The notes beneath the pieces were generated by a model that did no database searches, had not been told where the DNA came from, and worked only from the letters and a program-made list of their open reading frames with translations. DNA of 64,000 nt from Acorus gramineus. Its lineage: Eukaryota; Streptophyta; Magnoliopsida; Acorales; Acoraceae. This document shows positions 23,014 through 36,243 of this stretch, piece after piece. Each line of letters opens with the position of its first letter. The first letter of the stretch is position 1. The position numbers were made by a program, and so were the translations under genes. The stretch lies in contig CM060856.1 of assembly GCA_030737835.1 (NCBI GenBank), positions 17,525,116-17,589,115 on the forward strand, given 5' to 3'.

Positions 23014-23956
23014 AGGATGAGTTGGATGACGATGACGAGTATCTATTCGACAACGCACATACTACAACGATTACCGATTGAATGTGGGTATTTCTTACTT
23101 CAACGGTAATACGAAAGTATGAGGAAATTCCTTGACTAGATCTCAGAATTTGAGCGATTCTTTAAGATGATGAAAATTGCTGAAGAAAAAAAAGTAAAAC
23201 TGCAAATCTTTTGTTCACGGCAGAAGATGGCGCGCATGTGCTATGGTGGATGAAGATGAAGTGGCTGTTGAAGCCAAGATTTGTTATTTTGATTATTGAA
23301 TCACTCTTGTTTCAATGGCGCAAGTACTACAAGCAATCAATGTTACCACATAGGTGGAACTACACCTTAACGAAAGCAATCAAAATTGTCCTAAGGGTTG
23401 AATCACAACTGAAAAGGTTAATGGCGCAAGAGGTGTTGAAAAAGCTCTTTTTAACCCATCACATTCTGCTATGAACAAGGGGATGCATCTTATGGATAGA
23501 TAACCCATTACATGTTATGTCAGATTAGTATGTGGTTGAGGGATCGAGGGAAGGCTATAGAAGCTTATCCACATGACCAACTAACATCAGAGGAGTGCTA
23601 TGGATGTGATCAACCAAGTCATCATTCAAATCAGTTTTTGATGAAAATGTTTGAAAGTGGAGTTGATGTTGACGAGAGCAAGAGAGACGCAGGTGATGAA
23701 ATCTTCTCTAATGATCCGAAGGAGATGAAGTGGAACTTCTTTCACATTCATTGGTGGTGATCCCCAAAAAAGGAAGATTTCTTATATAATCAAATGTGCT
23801 CGAGATGAGATGCACCATGAATTTGATGCCACTATCAACCATGGTAATAATGAGAGCATTGTGGCTATCATAATAGTGAAGAAAATTGGGCTACAAATCG
23901 ACATACAGCCAACTCTCTATAAGATCAATTTGATTGAGAAAGAATTTAGAGAATAA
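23014..23956 (+). pseudogene. Decayed Ty3/gypsy gag-protease remnant, left arm
   Basis: The reading is broken by several stops and frameshifts but shows family landmarks in order. There is a capsid-like start (YRLNVGISYFNGN, then FERFFKMMKIAEEKKVKL in another frame). A degraded CCHC zinc knuckle at 23596-23637 reads CYGCDQPSHHSNQF, keeping both Cys and the His but with Phe where the last Cys belongs. A protease-region tail at 23852-23953 reads IVKKIGLQIDIQPTLYKIN, resembling the segment just after the aspartic-protease active site of plant Ty3/gypsy elements. It is not functional. Confidence 0.6.
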
Positions 23957-24160
23957 ATATATCTCTGCTCTTGCTAAATGTCAAATATAAGAAAGTACAA
24001 AAAAAAACAAAAAATGTATTATTAGTCTTTGCATTTTTTTTTTTTTTTATACCGTGATTGATATATTTGATTATATCAAATATCATGGAAGGGCTTTATT
24101 AATCAATAAAAATTGTTATCTTTTGTGAGTTTTTTTTCTCTTTTTGGATTCAATGATTCC

Positions 24161-24957
24161 TTATAAAAAGAAGTACGCTGTAATTGTGCAAAGATCTTCT
24201 TTAGGATCACCACCAAAAAAATATGAAAAAAGCTCATCTCCTTTAGTCACCTTAGGATCATGACTCATGAGAGAAGGCATCATCACCCGCGCGTTTACTT
24301 TTCTCTTGTCGACACCAACATCAGGTTCAACCACTTTCATAGGAAACTGATTTGAACGGTGACATGGTTGATAGCATCTACAACACTCCTCCAATGTTGG
24401 TTCATGTGGATTGGCATCCAATTGTGACATCGTTCGATAGGAGTTGCTTTCATAGTCTTCCTCGATCCATCAACCACATCTTTGTCTAATGCAGCATGTA
24501 AGATGCGCCCCTTTGTTCATGGTAGAATAAAATGGGTCAAAAAAGTCTTTCAACACATCTTTCTCCTTGACCTCTTTAGTTGTGATTCAACCCTTACGGC
24601 AGCATCGATTGCTTTCGTCAAGGCACAGTTCCACATCTACAGTAGCATTGATGGCTTGTAGTCCTTGCACTGCTAAAACAAGGGTGGTTCATAGTCCGAA
24701 GAGAGACATCTCGCCTTCAACAGTCGCTACATCTTCATCCACCATTGTACATGTGCCATCCTTTGTCGTGAACATAAGTTTTAACAATTTCTACCACTAC
24801 GTGCAAGCTCTTCCATTTAGTTTGCTCACCTCCAACTTCAATTTTTCTCTTTCGCAATCTTTATCGTCTCAAAAAATCTCTCAACCTTTGAGATCCAGTC
24901 AAGAAATTCTTCGACTTCCATATTACCATTGAACTGGGAAATATCAACATTCAATGG
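24161..24957 (-). pseudogene. Decayed Ty3/gypsy gag remnant, right arm (inverted)
   Basis: On the minus strand the capsid start is better preserved than in the left arm (about 24957-24845: FNGNMEVEEFLDWISKVERF). A zinc-knuckle remnant follows at 24385-24344 (CCRCYQPCHRSNQF), in which the final Cys is also Phe. An acidic/basic tail comes next (DPKVTKGDELF), parallel to DPKEMKWNFF in the left arm. Stops interrupt the middle. The shared loss of the last knuckle Cys in both arms suggests they derive from one already defective source. Confidence 0.6.
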
Positions 24958-25558
24958 ATAGTCATCATAGAATGTGTGTAACCATCTTGGTTGAGTGTCA
25001 TCAACTTACTCTCATCATCAATTCAATAACAGGGATGCTGATGGACCACATTCTAACTAATAGACTGATCTCAGACAACTCCCTCGACATATCCTTCCAT
25101 CCCCGGGTCATCTATTGTCAGTGTTGTGATTCACATCCGCAATCACCTCACGAACAATCTGCAGCAATTGACTAAGCTCCTACAAAAAATATTATTGTTC
25201 TTCGCTCCGATACCACCTAATACAATGTGAAATGATAAAAGGATCCCATTGACATCAAATGATAAATCTTTAAATGCACAGTATGCCCTTGAATCAAGGA
25301 AAGAAAACTCCACGTGAGTACTTTTTTAGTTTTTATTGATTCATAAAGTTCTTTCATACAAAAGGTGACACCTTTTTATAGACCACATTTTCCCCAAAAC
25401 ACACTTTTAATGGCAAAATTATTATAAAAATATATTAAATGCCAATAAATATAGACTCTTCTAAAATTAAAAGAGAAATAAATGAAACAATTAAAAATAA
25501 GAAAACAATCTAATGAAAATACTAAAAATCCTAATTTCACCTTTCACTAATTAATGGT

Positions 25559-25914
25559 TATATAAATTTTCAATGGAACCGAACAATTTGATTTTCATCC
25601 AAAGACCTGAAAATAATTATATCATTTCAATCTTAGAATCCCACAAAAAGGCATGGTGGGGTGAGGAAAGAAGGGAAAAAGCAATTTGCAGTAAGTAGGA
25701 CAAGCAAAAACTGAGTACCACCACATAATAAACCAAATATACTTCATGCCCATCATCTCTTGTAATCACCTTTCTTGAGAAGAGATAAAACTTTTTCGTG
25801 TCACTGGTTCACTTCTATATATACCAACCCATCATATAAACCCTGTTATTCCCAACACAGTTTGCTCACAATTTACAGCTCCGGCAGCAGGAAGGACGAC
25901 AAACCAACGGAGCT
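25559..25914 (-). other. 3' flank/UTR of the F-box gene
   Basis: This is the AT-rich interval between the outer end of the gag composite and the stop codon of the minus-strand F-box gene. It presumably includes that gene's 3' UTR. No other coding signal is seen. Confidence 0.45.
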
Positions 25915-28900
25915 TCAACCCTCTAAAAGCTCGACTTCATCATCGGACTCATCCACATCATCGTCTTCATCCGCATGATCCCCAAGCAAAGTGTTTAAGA
26001 GCGTGCGATACGCTCCTCTCCCTGCTCTCAACATTCTGATTCTTGTTGCAAAAGCGTGCCAGCTAGAGGACCCACCGTTCTCATCTTCAACGCCCTCCTT
26101 TGGCGATGCGTAATCTCTGGCTCCAGGAAAATATTTCAACACGCAGCTCCCAAGGTGACGAAGGAAATCAACTTCAAATGCCGGCGAAAGTGGTCTTCCA
26201 ATGACTTGTACATGGCACACGCTTTGGGCAAGAAGGGGGACAATATACAAACTCAGAGGCTCTTTGTTGAATGTAAAATGAAAATAATAACAAAAGTTGC
26301 ATGGAAAATTCAGGCAGATAACATGATGATCCAAAAGCAAAAAAGGGTGTGCCCAATTTTATCTCTTCAGATTAAGAATTATAACTATTATAACCATATC
26401 AGATACAGCCTATCATTGTTCCAAATTGTCAATCCTCAAATGCAATGGTATGATCTCTGTGCGTTAGTCATATTTTTGTGGCAGATTTTTCTACTATCCT
26501 TTGTATCGCTAAGATAAAAATAAGGGACTACTAGATCTTATTGAGATCTTAGAGACCTGAAAATAAATGAAAATATTGTTTTGAGAAGTACATGTGCCAA
26601 TAGAATGTGGTTGCATGTAGTGAGCAGGTCCCACAAACTCTACACCCTCCATGCATTTCTAATGATATCATAATTTTTCGACAGAGGAATGCTTATGAAA
26701 TGCCTTGCTCTAGAGCTGCGGCAGCTGTCCATATTAAGGATTATACTTCCAAGAATATTTTAATAAGATCCATTTTTAAGGTTCCTTTTACCTAGGAATC
26801 ACCAGTATAAGCGACGAGACATAATTTTTCTTGTAAAAAGCCCATGAGATTTCACCTGTGACACAGTTCTACAACAAAAGTTAATATAAATGTTTAGGTC
26901 ACCGGGCCTGGTGTAATTCTCATCTCTACCGGGTGTTTCTCTTTTTTCAATGCTTTTCTTTTTCTGTTTACATGGCATTGTACCCAAATTTTGTGAATTG
27001 AAATTGACGGTAGGATTCCTACCCATTAGTTCAAAAAAATTATGTAATATTCTACAAGAAGTACTCACCAGATATAGTATAAACCATCCATGTCTTGCTT
27101 CTGCACCCTGCCCAGCAGCTCAATCCTCACAATTCCCCCAACGCAAATAACAGGACGTGGGAGCTTGAATGATTGCAATATATTCTCCTGTTATATGAAG
27201 GGGAAAAAAAATTCAAGGTTAAAGTTAACATGTGAAAGAAAATTAACACAATAAGTATTTTAATGGACGATTAACTAATAATATACAAACATGCTTGTCT
27301 CATTATGTAAGGCAATCAGGAACAGCTGAAAATTTTCAAATCCAAAGAATCTTGTTTGGTTTTGGCTGAACTTTACAAAATATAGAAGTGTTTCCAGACC
27401 GCCAATCAAAGATTTCCACCTTCAATCAAATAGGCACAATAAAGCATGAGCTTTGAGGTACCAAAAATTATGAACAAGTTAACATGTGCACCATATATGC
27501 AGAATCGACCCCAAGATCCATGAACTTATTTTTCAAAGAAAATGGTAGGCATCCTAACCCAATTTATTAGAACAGAATGCCCAAATACAAACAACATAAA
27601 AGATAAAAACACCCAGGCCATGATTACAGTAGAAGAGGTATCTAATAGAATCATACCCACCACACTACAAAAAACAAGTACAACCTACTCCTCAATAGTG
27701 ATCATAAAACCGGCAATCCACTACGAGTAATGTTTGCACACCATCAGGACAACAACGAATTCACCCTATGATGAATATATATCTAATTCAAAAAATCATC
27801 ACCTTTTTTTCCCACTCAATATGTGAGAATGAACTAACAGCATGAAAGCTAGTCACATTGTATGTGTTAATGGAAAAAAAAATGCATTAGTTAGAAACTT
27901 CTTTAAACAAAATGAACATTAAGAACACATATAAGCTGCAAATAAACACTATTCCGTGATGGGCAATCATGGAAACAATTATCATGATGTTGGAAAACCA
28001 GATTTCCATAAAACACAATTTAAGAGTCTAGGTGAAAATACCAGTTTTCACTCCCTTCAATTGCTGTCATATACAACAGAACTCTTACATAAACTAGAAT
28101 GACAAGGGTTGACAAAATTAGCTGCAATGATCGCCTTACACATGACAATAAATACAGGTATAGGTTAAAAGGCATTTAATTTTTTTTTTTTTTATCACTC
28201 TTAAAAAGCATCTATAGATGGTGAATGAACTCATCAGAAATCATGCTTTTTGTTAGTTTCAATCATAGGGGTTGTCCAGTAAGAGAGAGTATCAAATAAA
28301 AAGGCATACTATAAACATTTAAAAATGAGTTGTTCCAACTAACCTGGGCCATTGGATACTCTGGTGAAACATATGTCCAGATGTAGTCATCATCATCAAA
28401 TCTACGCTTTAACTTGGTTTGTTCCACTGTCTGCAAATTTGTTTCCTCTGAATTCTTTGAATAACCCATCCTAATCCGAACAGCTTTCGATGAATAGATA
28501 GGGTGACCATGTTGAAAAAAGGCTTGACAAAAAGAGCAAATTATCAAGATCAGCAAAAGGTGATGCAAAATGAAAGAATCATGTGATGTGGATCAAATCA
28601 GAATGAAAACCTTGAAATGGTTGTACACTGATTTCACTGACAAAGCACAGCTTGGACTTTAATCTGTAAGTCAGTGACTCCGGCACTCCAGGATCCCTTT
28701 CTCCATCACTCGACCAATAAGATGGCCTCCTGTGGACTCGATCGTTTGGTTCTAATGTGTTTACGATACTCTCATCTGGAAAGTTGTCGGTGCTCGAGGC
28801 ACTGACTGGTTCTATAATGCAAGCTTTACTAATTTCTGCCTGAGATGAGAGACTTTGAGCTAGTAGAAGAGCATAGACCCTGTGCTCCCTCTCTAAACTC

Positions 28901-31900
28901 TCCCATTCTGCAGAACTGCTTGATCCTGCTTCAGCGTTCTCACTTGCGTTCTCCACTTCAACAACATGCATTAAACATGATGCCTCTGGAAATATCCTCA
29001 TGTACAGCTTCTTGCAGAAAGCATTCTCAATCACTGCAGTGTGTTTAGAAGCATATTAGATCTCATTAAGTGCAAAAATGAACCCACCGTGTCTCTTCTC
29101 TCTTCTCTAATAATATTTGCTGGCTTGAACAACGACGACGACGACGACGACGACATTTAAGCTCATCCACATATGGTTACAACTAATATTAAAATTTTGA
29201 TTTGATCAAACATATGTATATAACCATCCATTGTTCTTTTCTTCTCCATTAAAAGAATAGGGTCTGGAACTCTGCGTTATATAGGGAATGCATATTCCTC
29301 AACACATGGAAAGTAAGAATTGCATGATCGATTGTTTGTCATGTTCATGTACTGAATATCTCTATTATATACCACTATGGGCCTGACATCAGTAAGAATC
29401 TGCTGTCTTGCCTTCTGAAAGTCTATTAGAAGCAGCCACTTGTTCTAGTGGACACATTACAAATGATGTCAGAACAACTTTATATCAAGTAACTGTTTTT
29501 TTTATTCAATTTGCTGTGTAAAGTTGAAGAAGCTCAATCCAAAATTCACCAAATACCCAGTAACAGGTCAGCTTCAGAAATATCTTTTTGTCTTTTAATT
29601 CCCTCTCGTTGTATTTTCCTTCCTTTTATTTTAATTCAGATTCTCCTTCAAATTTAACAACCTAATTTTAAACCATTATTGTTACCATCATATTAAAGTG
29701 TCCGCAATCATCACAACTCTTTTCCATTTGAATTCCTGTAGTTATTTTTTTCCCCTATTCCACATTTTTTTCAGGCTGCTTTTCATCAAACAAGGCTGCA
29801 CCGTTAAATGGACAGTGATGCATTGGTGGGTATGGAGCTTCAGGTAACTATTTACTTTTACAACCTTGATAATGCATTGGCAGTCCATCTAATAATATAA
29901 TTGATTATAAATATCTCTCCGGACAGGGGAAAAAAAAAAAACTGTACCCCAGTAGCAATATTCACAAATTAAAAGTCTGTATGTCCCCAAATAAATAAAT
30001 AAATAAAACATCCATCAAATTGGGTCCATTTCCAGTGGCATTTACCTGGACAGTCATCAAACACCCACCCCTTCAAGATCGATAAAACTAATACTCAAAA
30101 CAAAACAAAAAATTCAACGATGTACACTGGAGCATCTGATTGACATGGACGTAGAACTTTGTCCCAACAAGGGGGAAGTCTTTTCTACTTTTTTTTATGT
30201 TTGGAGGCATCTTTATTTCAATAATAAGCTCCAAATTTCTTCTCAAAAAAGGAAGGAAAGTGGGGGGGGGGGGGGTTCCAAAACCACTTGTTAAATTATA
30301 ACAAACATCCGATAAATATACATCAAAAAGTTCTAAAATAGATCTATTGAAGGTAGGGAAAAGACCACCTAAATTATACTGCCAATCCAATTACAAAGGA
30401 AAACATAAACAAGCGAGCTAATGATGGCAACATCATCTGCGAGTTGTATACTTGTATATGACACACAAGAAAAATCCGCAATTCATCTTTTATTCCCATG
30501 CAATTTTAGCATTATGATTGGGATAGAATGGGAGACATGTTTGCAACACAACGCTAGTTACAAAATGTGGAAGATTCAGGAAAACAGTTTAATTCTAAAA
30601 GGAAAAAAGAAGAAGATTGTAGCAGGCATTCCAATTCATCATGCTTCTCATGTAATAGTGATATTTAAAAAAAAACATTGTTAGTAAACCTAACGTGCAT
30701 CCTTAACCCTTTCTAGTTGATAAACCCAGTTGGTCTAGCAATCCACGGCCCCACCTAGTTGGTAAACCTAATTACGCGTTTACGCAAATCCTCAATCCCT
30801 TCTAGTACCGGGCATATGGATCTGATTCCACCATTGGAACCTATCCCAAGCCAAGGCATTTGGTATTATCTGTCAAATCACTTCCCATCACTTCCACTGG
30901 AAATTCCTTAATTGCTTCCCTCCTCTAGGGCCTTCAACCAAAATCTTGAAACATCCCTCATTTTTATTTTTTGATGTAAATGGTAGGCAACCTACCCAAT
31001 TTATATTAAGAGCACAGAACATGTAAATACAAATAACCCATCTGAACCAAAGTAAGAGAGCATCTGACTCGGGGTCATCCAAGACAAAATTAAGAAAACT
31101 TCCCAATTACTAATGCAACCCTATCACCCCAGTGCAAAAGTGACCCCAATCTATTGTTTTCCTTGAACATGTCCAAAACAATTCAAACGACTTCCAAAAC
31201 CTCTAGTAGTAATATGTTCATTCGTAAATTAATCAACCTTTAACCACCCATCCATTTTAGCATTCTCATTTAAAACATGTTCATTTCCATGCTCCCTTCC
31301 CATTACATGTCCAACACTCCCACCCATACAACTGGAGTGAATGTGCAACAATGTGAAGCCTCGGCTGACCTTTGGGTTATCAGGGTCCCGTTGAAAGTCC
31401 AACCATGCATGTGGCTGATGTATCAGAGCAAGTTGCTGACAAAGATTTGCAGAGCTAAGCCAACACCTAATGACCTAATCACGTGTTTTGTGCAACGCGG
31501 AGGAAAAAAATACCAAACATCAGTTTGCTTCTGCCTGGTGGCACGTCGCATATGGGGGTGACTTGCTGCTGTTGTCACGGGGTGGTTTTTGGTGGGCTTT
31601 TCTACATTGGAGGGATGTGGGATCCTGGGAGACAGGAAGAAACTAAGAAAGAGGGGAGATAGATGCATGAAAGTGAAAATTCCTCAACCTTTTGTCCCGG
31701 AGGTTATTTGGGCGATTTGGCTGACACATAACCATTCTATATGAGGAGAACATTTGGGAGTTAGTTGTATGGTTTATAAAGAATTGAGGTCGCGAGTCGG
31801 TTTCTATATTAGGGAGAAACTAAATTATAGAGTAGGGTCCTTGGCATGGGGTCAGGCCAGTGGCTAGTGGCTACTGTAGATATCATCTACTATTGTAGTG

Positions 31901-34386
31901 GCTTGTGTTTGTGTTGCTTTGTATGTGAGAACTTGTTGAATAAATGTTAAACAATGCCGAAACTTTGTTGAGTTTGTTCAAACTTATTGCAACTTCCACT
32001 AAACTACACTCACCCGAATCATACCATACAACAATTGCCTCATTACTCTTTTTAAACCATTCCCTGTGGTCACCTTCGATCGCTTGATGTTTTCTTGTTA
32101 TAAGAATTCCTATCCATCTTAATATAATGTGGTAGGATGCCTACATTCTCAAAAAAAAAAAAAAAATGGAGTGAATGTGTTTGCTCATTCCTTATCCCCG
32201 AGCAGACACCTTTTCGTTTGTGTGCTTTGTATTGTACTGTTAGTAATATTTCTTTAGTTCATTGCAACACCCATTTCTCTTTTTAGTTAATCTATATGGT
32301 TAATGCTTCTTCAAAATAAAATATTTGGCCAATGAATTGCCTCAGAGATAATGGAAACCCAACATTTATGATCCTTTGGACATCCTCATTTAGAAAATCT
32401 CAAGAGTTAAAAAATGCTCACTATTGCACAAGCCTGGATATAGTGACCAATACAATAGGTTTCCACTTTCCAGCCTGCAAACTAGTGTAAGCCATCTACA
32501 AGAGATCTCTACCCAGCCCTCATCTCCAAAATACAGTACCATCTATTGAGGGTTGTTGTTAGGTAGACCGAAGACAACCGATCATAAAACTATGTATGTG
32601 TAGACTTTTCAATTCTAAAATATACTAAAAATCAACCCTTTTTTTATATATCGGAGGGACCTCCCGTGGCTAACCTTATGGCCAAACTAAGAAGCTACCT
32701 CCGCCTGTCCCATAGAAAAAAAATTTGAATTTTTTCCAACAAACGGGTGGGTAAATCAACACCGAGACTCAAACCCAAGATCTACCCTTAACACATGTAA
32801 GCCCTGAACTGTTGTGTGAGGACAAAATCAACCCTATTTAGATATGATAGAGCTAGTTGTTATCACATAATACAGTCCTCCTTGTGGTTAATTAAAAAAG
32901 GTGAAACCAGTGCAGATAGGGGCCATTTGGCTTGGGCCAATCCCATGATGCCACATGTCCATTTTGGTCCATCCAATCTAGAAGCGGATACTAAGCCGCG
33001 ATCAGATGATGTTAGGATTTTTTCCCCAGTTGAATCAATAAGGCCGGCGCATAGCATCCGCCGAAATAGGGACAGTTACAATTGACTGGCAAATTCAATG
33101 AGTAATGAGTTTTAGCATTTACGAGAGAATATCGAGGCGGTAGGAGGAAGTAAAAGGGGAGAAGGACGAATGGGAAGGAATATACTCAATCCTTAGCTCC
33201 TACCCTGAAAAAGATTATTACTAACTTGCTCGTGAGAGTGTTTCAGCTGGTGCAAGGTGCACCCACCTCCATTCTTGTGAAGGCATTCATCTAGGGCAGG
33301 GAACAGAGCAGTGGTTGTCAAGGCAACTCGACAACGCTGATCAATTTTCTGATCGATCACCCAAATATTTGCCCTCATAATATCCTTCAATTTGTAACTT
33401 AGTTAAAAAAAAAATGTATTGATTTATATAAAAGTCCACACTTTGGGATTATAACCACTCATTTCACTTTCAAGTGAGCGGGGAGTGAAGCCAACAAGTG
33501 GGAAAGAAAAAGTCAAGTAGGAAGTGCAGTGACATGAGCTATTTATTTAAAACATTCCAGTTTTTTCCTCATCTTCCCTTCCTCTTTTGTCCACTTTAGA
33601 ATCCTTAATTTAACTAGACCTTAACCCCTTCTCCTTTCTCCTACATCATGTTATCCTTCATCATTCATTTATGGCTTCATTGATGTAGGCTGACAAGCTT
33701 CTTGCCTTTCTTAATTTATTTTCTCTTTATTTCCACATTTGCCAGTCTTGTTAAACATGGTGTTGTCACTCAGGTGTTCTCAACAACTATGATAGACTTT
33801 TCCACTTTCTATAAAATTTTACACAAGATGCTAATATTAAATATTGCTCAATGATTCTTTCCCTTATTTATTTATTGTTTCACTGGACGGAAAATCCAGC
33901 CCCTCTCAATCCCCTTATCCCACTTTGACAATCTTAGAATCATATGAATGAATATATGTATTATTAAAGCCATACAGAACTTTAGGTTGTTAGATTGCAA
34001 CAATTCTCTTCAATAATCTTATCAAATTAAACAAACTAACAAAAGAAATCTCCAAAAAGTCCAACCAGGCGTGAAATTTAAATGCACCCCTAAAAAAATT
34101 TACCTTAAATCGTTTTATAACCGGGACCCACCCATCAAAATCTCAAATTTTCAAACAATCGAAAAACGAAGAACAAAAACAACACAAAACAGAACCACAA
34201 CACAAGACACGCATAATAAAAAAAAAGGGGGGGGGGGAGGCGGAGAAAGGTGTGATCACCGAATCGACGCCACGATCGCGAGACGGCACCGGCCCGGACG
34301 AGGACCTTCGGATCATCCAACAACGAGAAGACGTTGATCGACATGTCCGGCCCCACCCATTCCAACAAGTCCCAACACTTCTCCAT
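25915..34386 (-). CDS. F-box protein, At4g00755 type
   Basis: F-box proteins select substrates for SCF ubiquitin ligases; the target of this family is unknown to me. The five exons, in transcription order, are 34260-34386, 28611-29033, 28344-28522, 27069-27187 and 25915-26221. They total 1155 nt, or 384 residues, with phases that fit at every junction. The N-terminus MEKCWDLLEWVGPDMSINVF with VRAGAVSRSWRRF is the F-box (residues ~5-43). It is followed by FCKKLYMRIFPEAS, YWSSDGERDPGVPESLTY, QHGHPIYSSKAVRIRMGYS, WTYVSPEYPMAQ, LLGRVQKQDMDGLYYI and HVQVIGRPLSPAF, all recognised from the At4g00755 family. The C-terminus ends in a strongly acidic tail (DEDDDVDESDDEVELLEG). The start is the first ATG in the F-box frame. 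Intron 1 is about 5.2 kb and contains repeats and fragments but no gene I can support. Confidence 0.93.
29132..29154. repeat. (ACG)n trinucleotide microsatellite in intron 1 of the F-box gene
   Basis: Seven to eight uninterrupted ACG/GAC units lie about 100 bases upstream of exon 2, near the 3' end of the long intron. Confidence 0.9.
29160..34259 (-). other. 5-kb first intron of the F-box gene
   Basis: It is mostly AT-rich sequence with homopolymers (G-run near 30260, A/G-run at 34220-34238). A segment at 32640-32830 is rich in 'cggagggacctcccgtggct'-type sequence that looks like old transposon DNA. The longer open frames (for example 31277-31561 and 32816-33085) have no recognisable domains, and I do not call genes. 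Confidence 0.5.
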
Positions 34387-34800
34387 CCCCGGATGCAATT
34401 CAGGTCCCCCAAATCAATCCTGACAGATAAAAATCGGAGGTTGAATCAATGAAGAGAAGAATCGACGCATAAAAAACATCTTCTTTAGACGTAATTTGGG
34501 GGAATGAAGAGAAAACCCTGAGAGAGAGAAATGGCCATCACCGACGGAGAAGATCTCCAGATATCCGTTTTTCAGAGGTTCTGAAGTGCGCGATTGATTG
34601 TTCTGGTTTTTGTTTGGAGTCGTTTTATTATCACCTCTTCTTATTCTATAGATCTTCCGTGATCGTGTTCATCGGACGGTCATGGTTGATTTTCGGCGTA
34701 TTTTGGTTGAGTGTGTCGAGATGAGGAGTGGCTTTATCAAGTGTTCATCTTCTGGTGGTGGTGGTGTCGTCATCGTCCCCTTTTTACAGCTCATCCTCAC
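34387..34800 (-). promoter_or_regulatory. 5' UTR/promoter region of the F-box gene
   Basis: Upstream of the ATG at 34384-34386 the minus strand has a TC/CT-rich leader (ctctctctcagggttttctc near 34510-34530) and moderately GC-rich sequence to about 34800, typical of a plant 5' leader. No clear TATA box could be fixed. Confidence 0.4.
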
Positions 34801-35799
34801 CGTCCATTTAAGGCTTATTAATTAAGAAATTATCGCAGCCGTAGAAAAAGTTAAATGTGTTTCTAATACAGGGGCACTTATTCCCCATTCACTCGATGTA
34901 ACATGATATTTATTTTAAAAAATAATAATTAGAATAAGTGACTTTATTTTTAAATCTATACAAATTATGTTATTTATTAATTAATCTATTTTTTATACAT
35001 ATTTTTTTTAAATCCTCAATTTCAAACGTTTAGATTGTTATTAGTCTTTGCATCCGTCTTAATATTCAAATAATTAGAACAACTGTTGTTACATTCATTT
35101 TCATTTTTATGATTTTTTTTTTTTGTAGTCTTTCACATTCTCTAATCCCCTGTTCGGATCGAGGAATAAACAATTGTGGGATTTATATATATTTCAGGAA
35201 CATATAACTTTATCAAATGAAATAAGTGATTTTTTTGTTTGGTTGTGTTTTTTTTTCATTCTCATTTGAAAATATAATAATGAATGTTGAGTTGTTTGAT
35301 TGATGAAGAATAAAATGTGAATAAGGTGTAAAAAATTGATTTGACATGTGAGTGTATAAAAGTTGATGATATGTGATTTGATGTGATGAGATGTAATTTT
35401 TTTTATGTGATGGTAGGCCCCACCTTCCATGAGAATAGATAAGATGGGTATAAGCTTATCCCAGAGGTTACTTAGAATTGCTATACTCTCTTATACTTAT
35501 TTAACCTAGCATAATAATACCAAGTTATACTCTGTAAACAAGCAGACATTTTTCCTATCCATTCTTATACTACCCTTATACCACCTTAACCCCCCCCCCC
35601 CTCCAAACAAACGAGAGGGAAGGGGGGGGGGGGGTTTAAAAGTATATATTTGATTAGAAAATTACAAAAAATAAGTATTCTATTTTATTTTATTTTTCAA
35701 TTTTTTTTTTTTTTTCATTAGACAATGATATAAATTTAAAAAGGTTTAAAATATATTTGAAAACATGAATGCCTGTATTATTTTCCTTCTTCCGTTCAG
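34801..35799. other. AT-rich intergenic DNA with MITE-like pieces
   Basis: There is no gene. A near-palindromic gggtataagcttatccc at about 35444-35462, and C-run/G-run pairs near 35590-35633, suggest remnants of an inverted-repeat element between about 35145 and 35640. I could not fix its ends. Confidence 0.4.
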
Positions 35800-36238
35800 A
35801 TATGGAATAGCTGGGGAATAAGTTAGAATAAAGCAGAATATATATTTTTTGTTGTTTGAATGCAAGGAATACCCAGAGATAAACTATGTCAGAATAAACC
35901 GGCATAAAGTGATATATGAATTCCAACCAATCACTGAAATTAAAGTTATTTTAGATTATTCAACTCAAAGAATATTTGGGCCCACTGTCAAATCAATCAT
36001 CATCACCTCTAATAAATTATATGTCAAATCATATATCATTATTTTTTCACCTTTTATAAATCCTTATCTACACTTTATTCACGTTTTACCCAAACAAAAA
36101 AAATTTATTATTACGTTTCATAACAAAAATAATTCAAAATACAACCAAACACAAAATCCTTTTATCCTTATTTATACTCACTTACGCCGGAATAATTGTA
36201 TACCCAAGAATAATTCATATTCTGTATCTAAACGGGGC
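35800..36238. mobile_element. Tourist/PIF-Harbinger-like MITE, diverged copy
   Basis: It is homologous along its length to the MITE at 61655-62098. Shared blocks include gggcccactgtcaaatcaat, caaacacaaaatcc and acgccggaataattgtatac. The right end ...ctaaacggggca corresponds to ...ccaaacgggggc of the other copy. The left end is diverged and approximate. Confidence 0.65.
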
Positions 36239-36243
36239 AATGA

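Larger units (their letters stand above)
22426..25558. mobile_element. Palindrome-like composite of two decayed Ty3/gypsy gag units (head-to-head)
   Basis: The ends 22426-22770 and 25204-25558 are long imperfect inverted copies of an LTR-like sequence (sharing aactttatgaatcaataaaa, for example). The LTR-like part starts TGAAA at 22439 and, on the minus strand, at 25546. Just inside each lies a primer-binding-like TGGTATC: 22765-22771 on plus, and 25204-25215 on minus as TGGTATCGGAGC, close to the initiator-Met tRNA PBS TGGTATCAGAGC. The arms carry oppositely oriented gag remnants. A third partial copy of the LTR segment (aatcaataaaaattgttatc) sits in the middle near 24100. The inverted homology extends some 12 bases beyond the LTR TG. 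No direct TSD was found, and the flanks ATTAG/CTAAT are themselves inverted. No RT or integrase is seen. Confidence 0.72.

Noticed and set aside
24567-24932. 121-codon plus-strand open frame in the gag composite
   Set aside because: It is antisense to the right-arm gag remnant, whose protein-like reading is on the minus strand.
31277-33085. Open frames in the long F-box intron as nested genes
   Set aside because: No recognisable domain, no exon structure and repeat-like surroundings.
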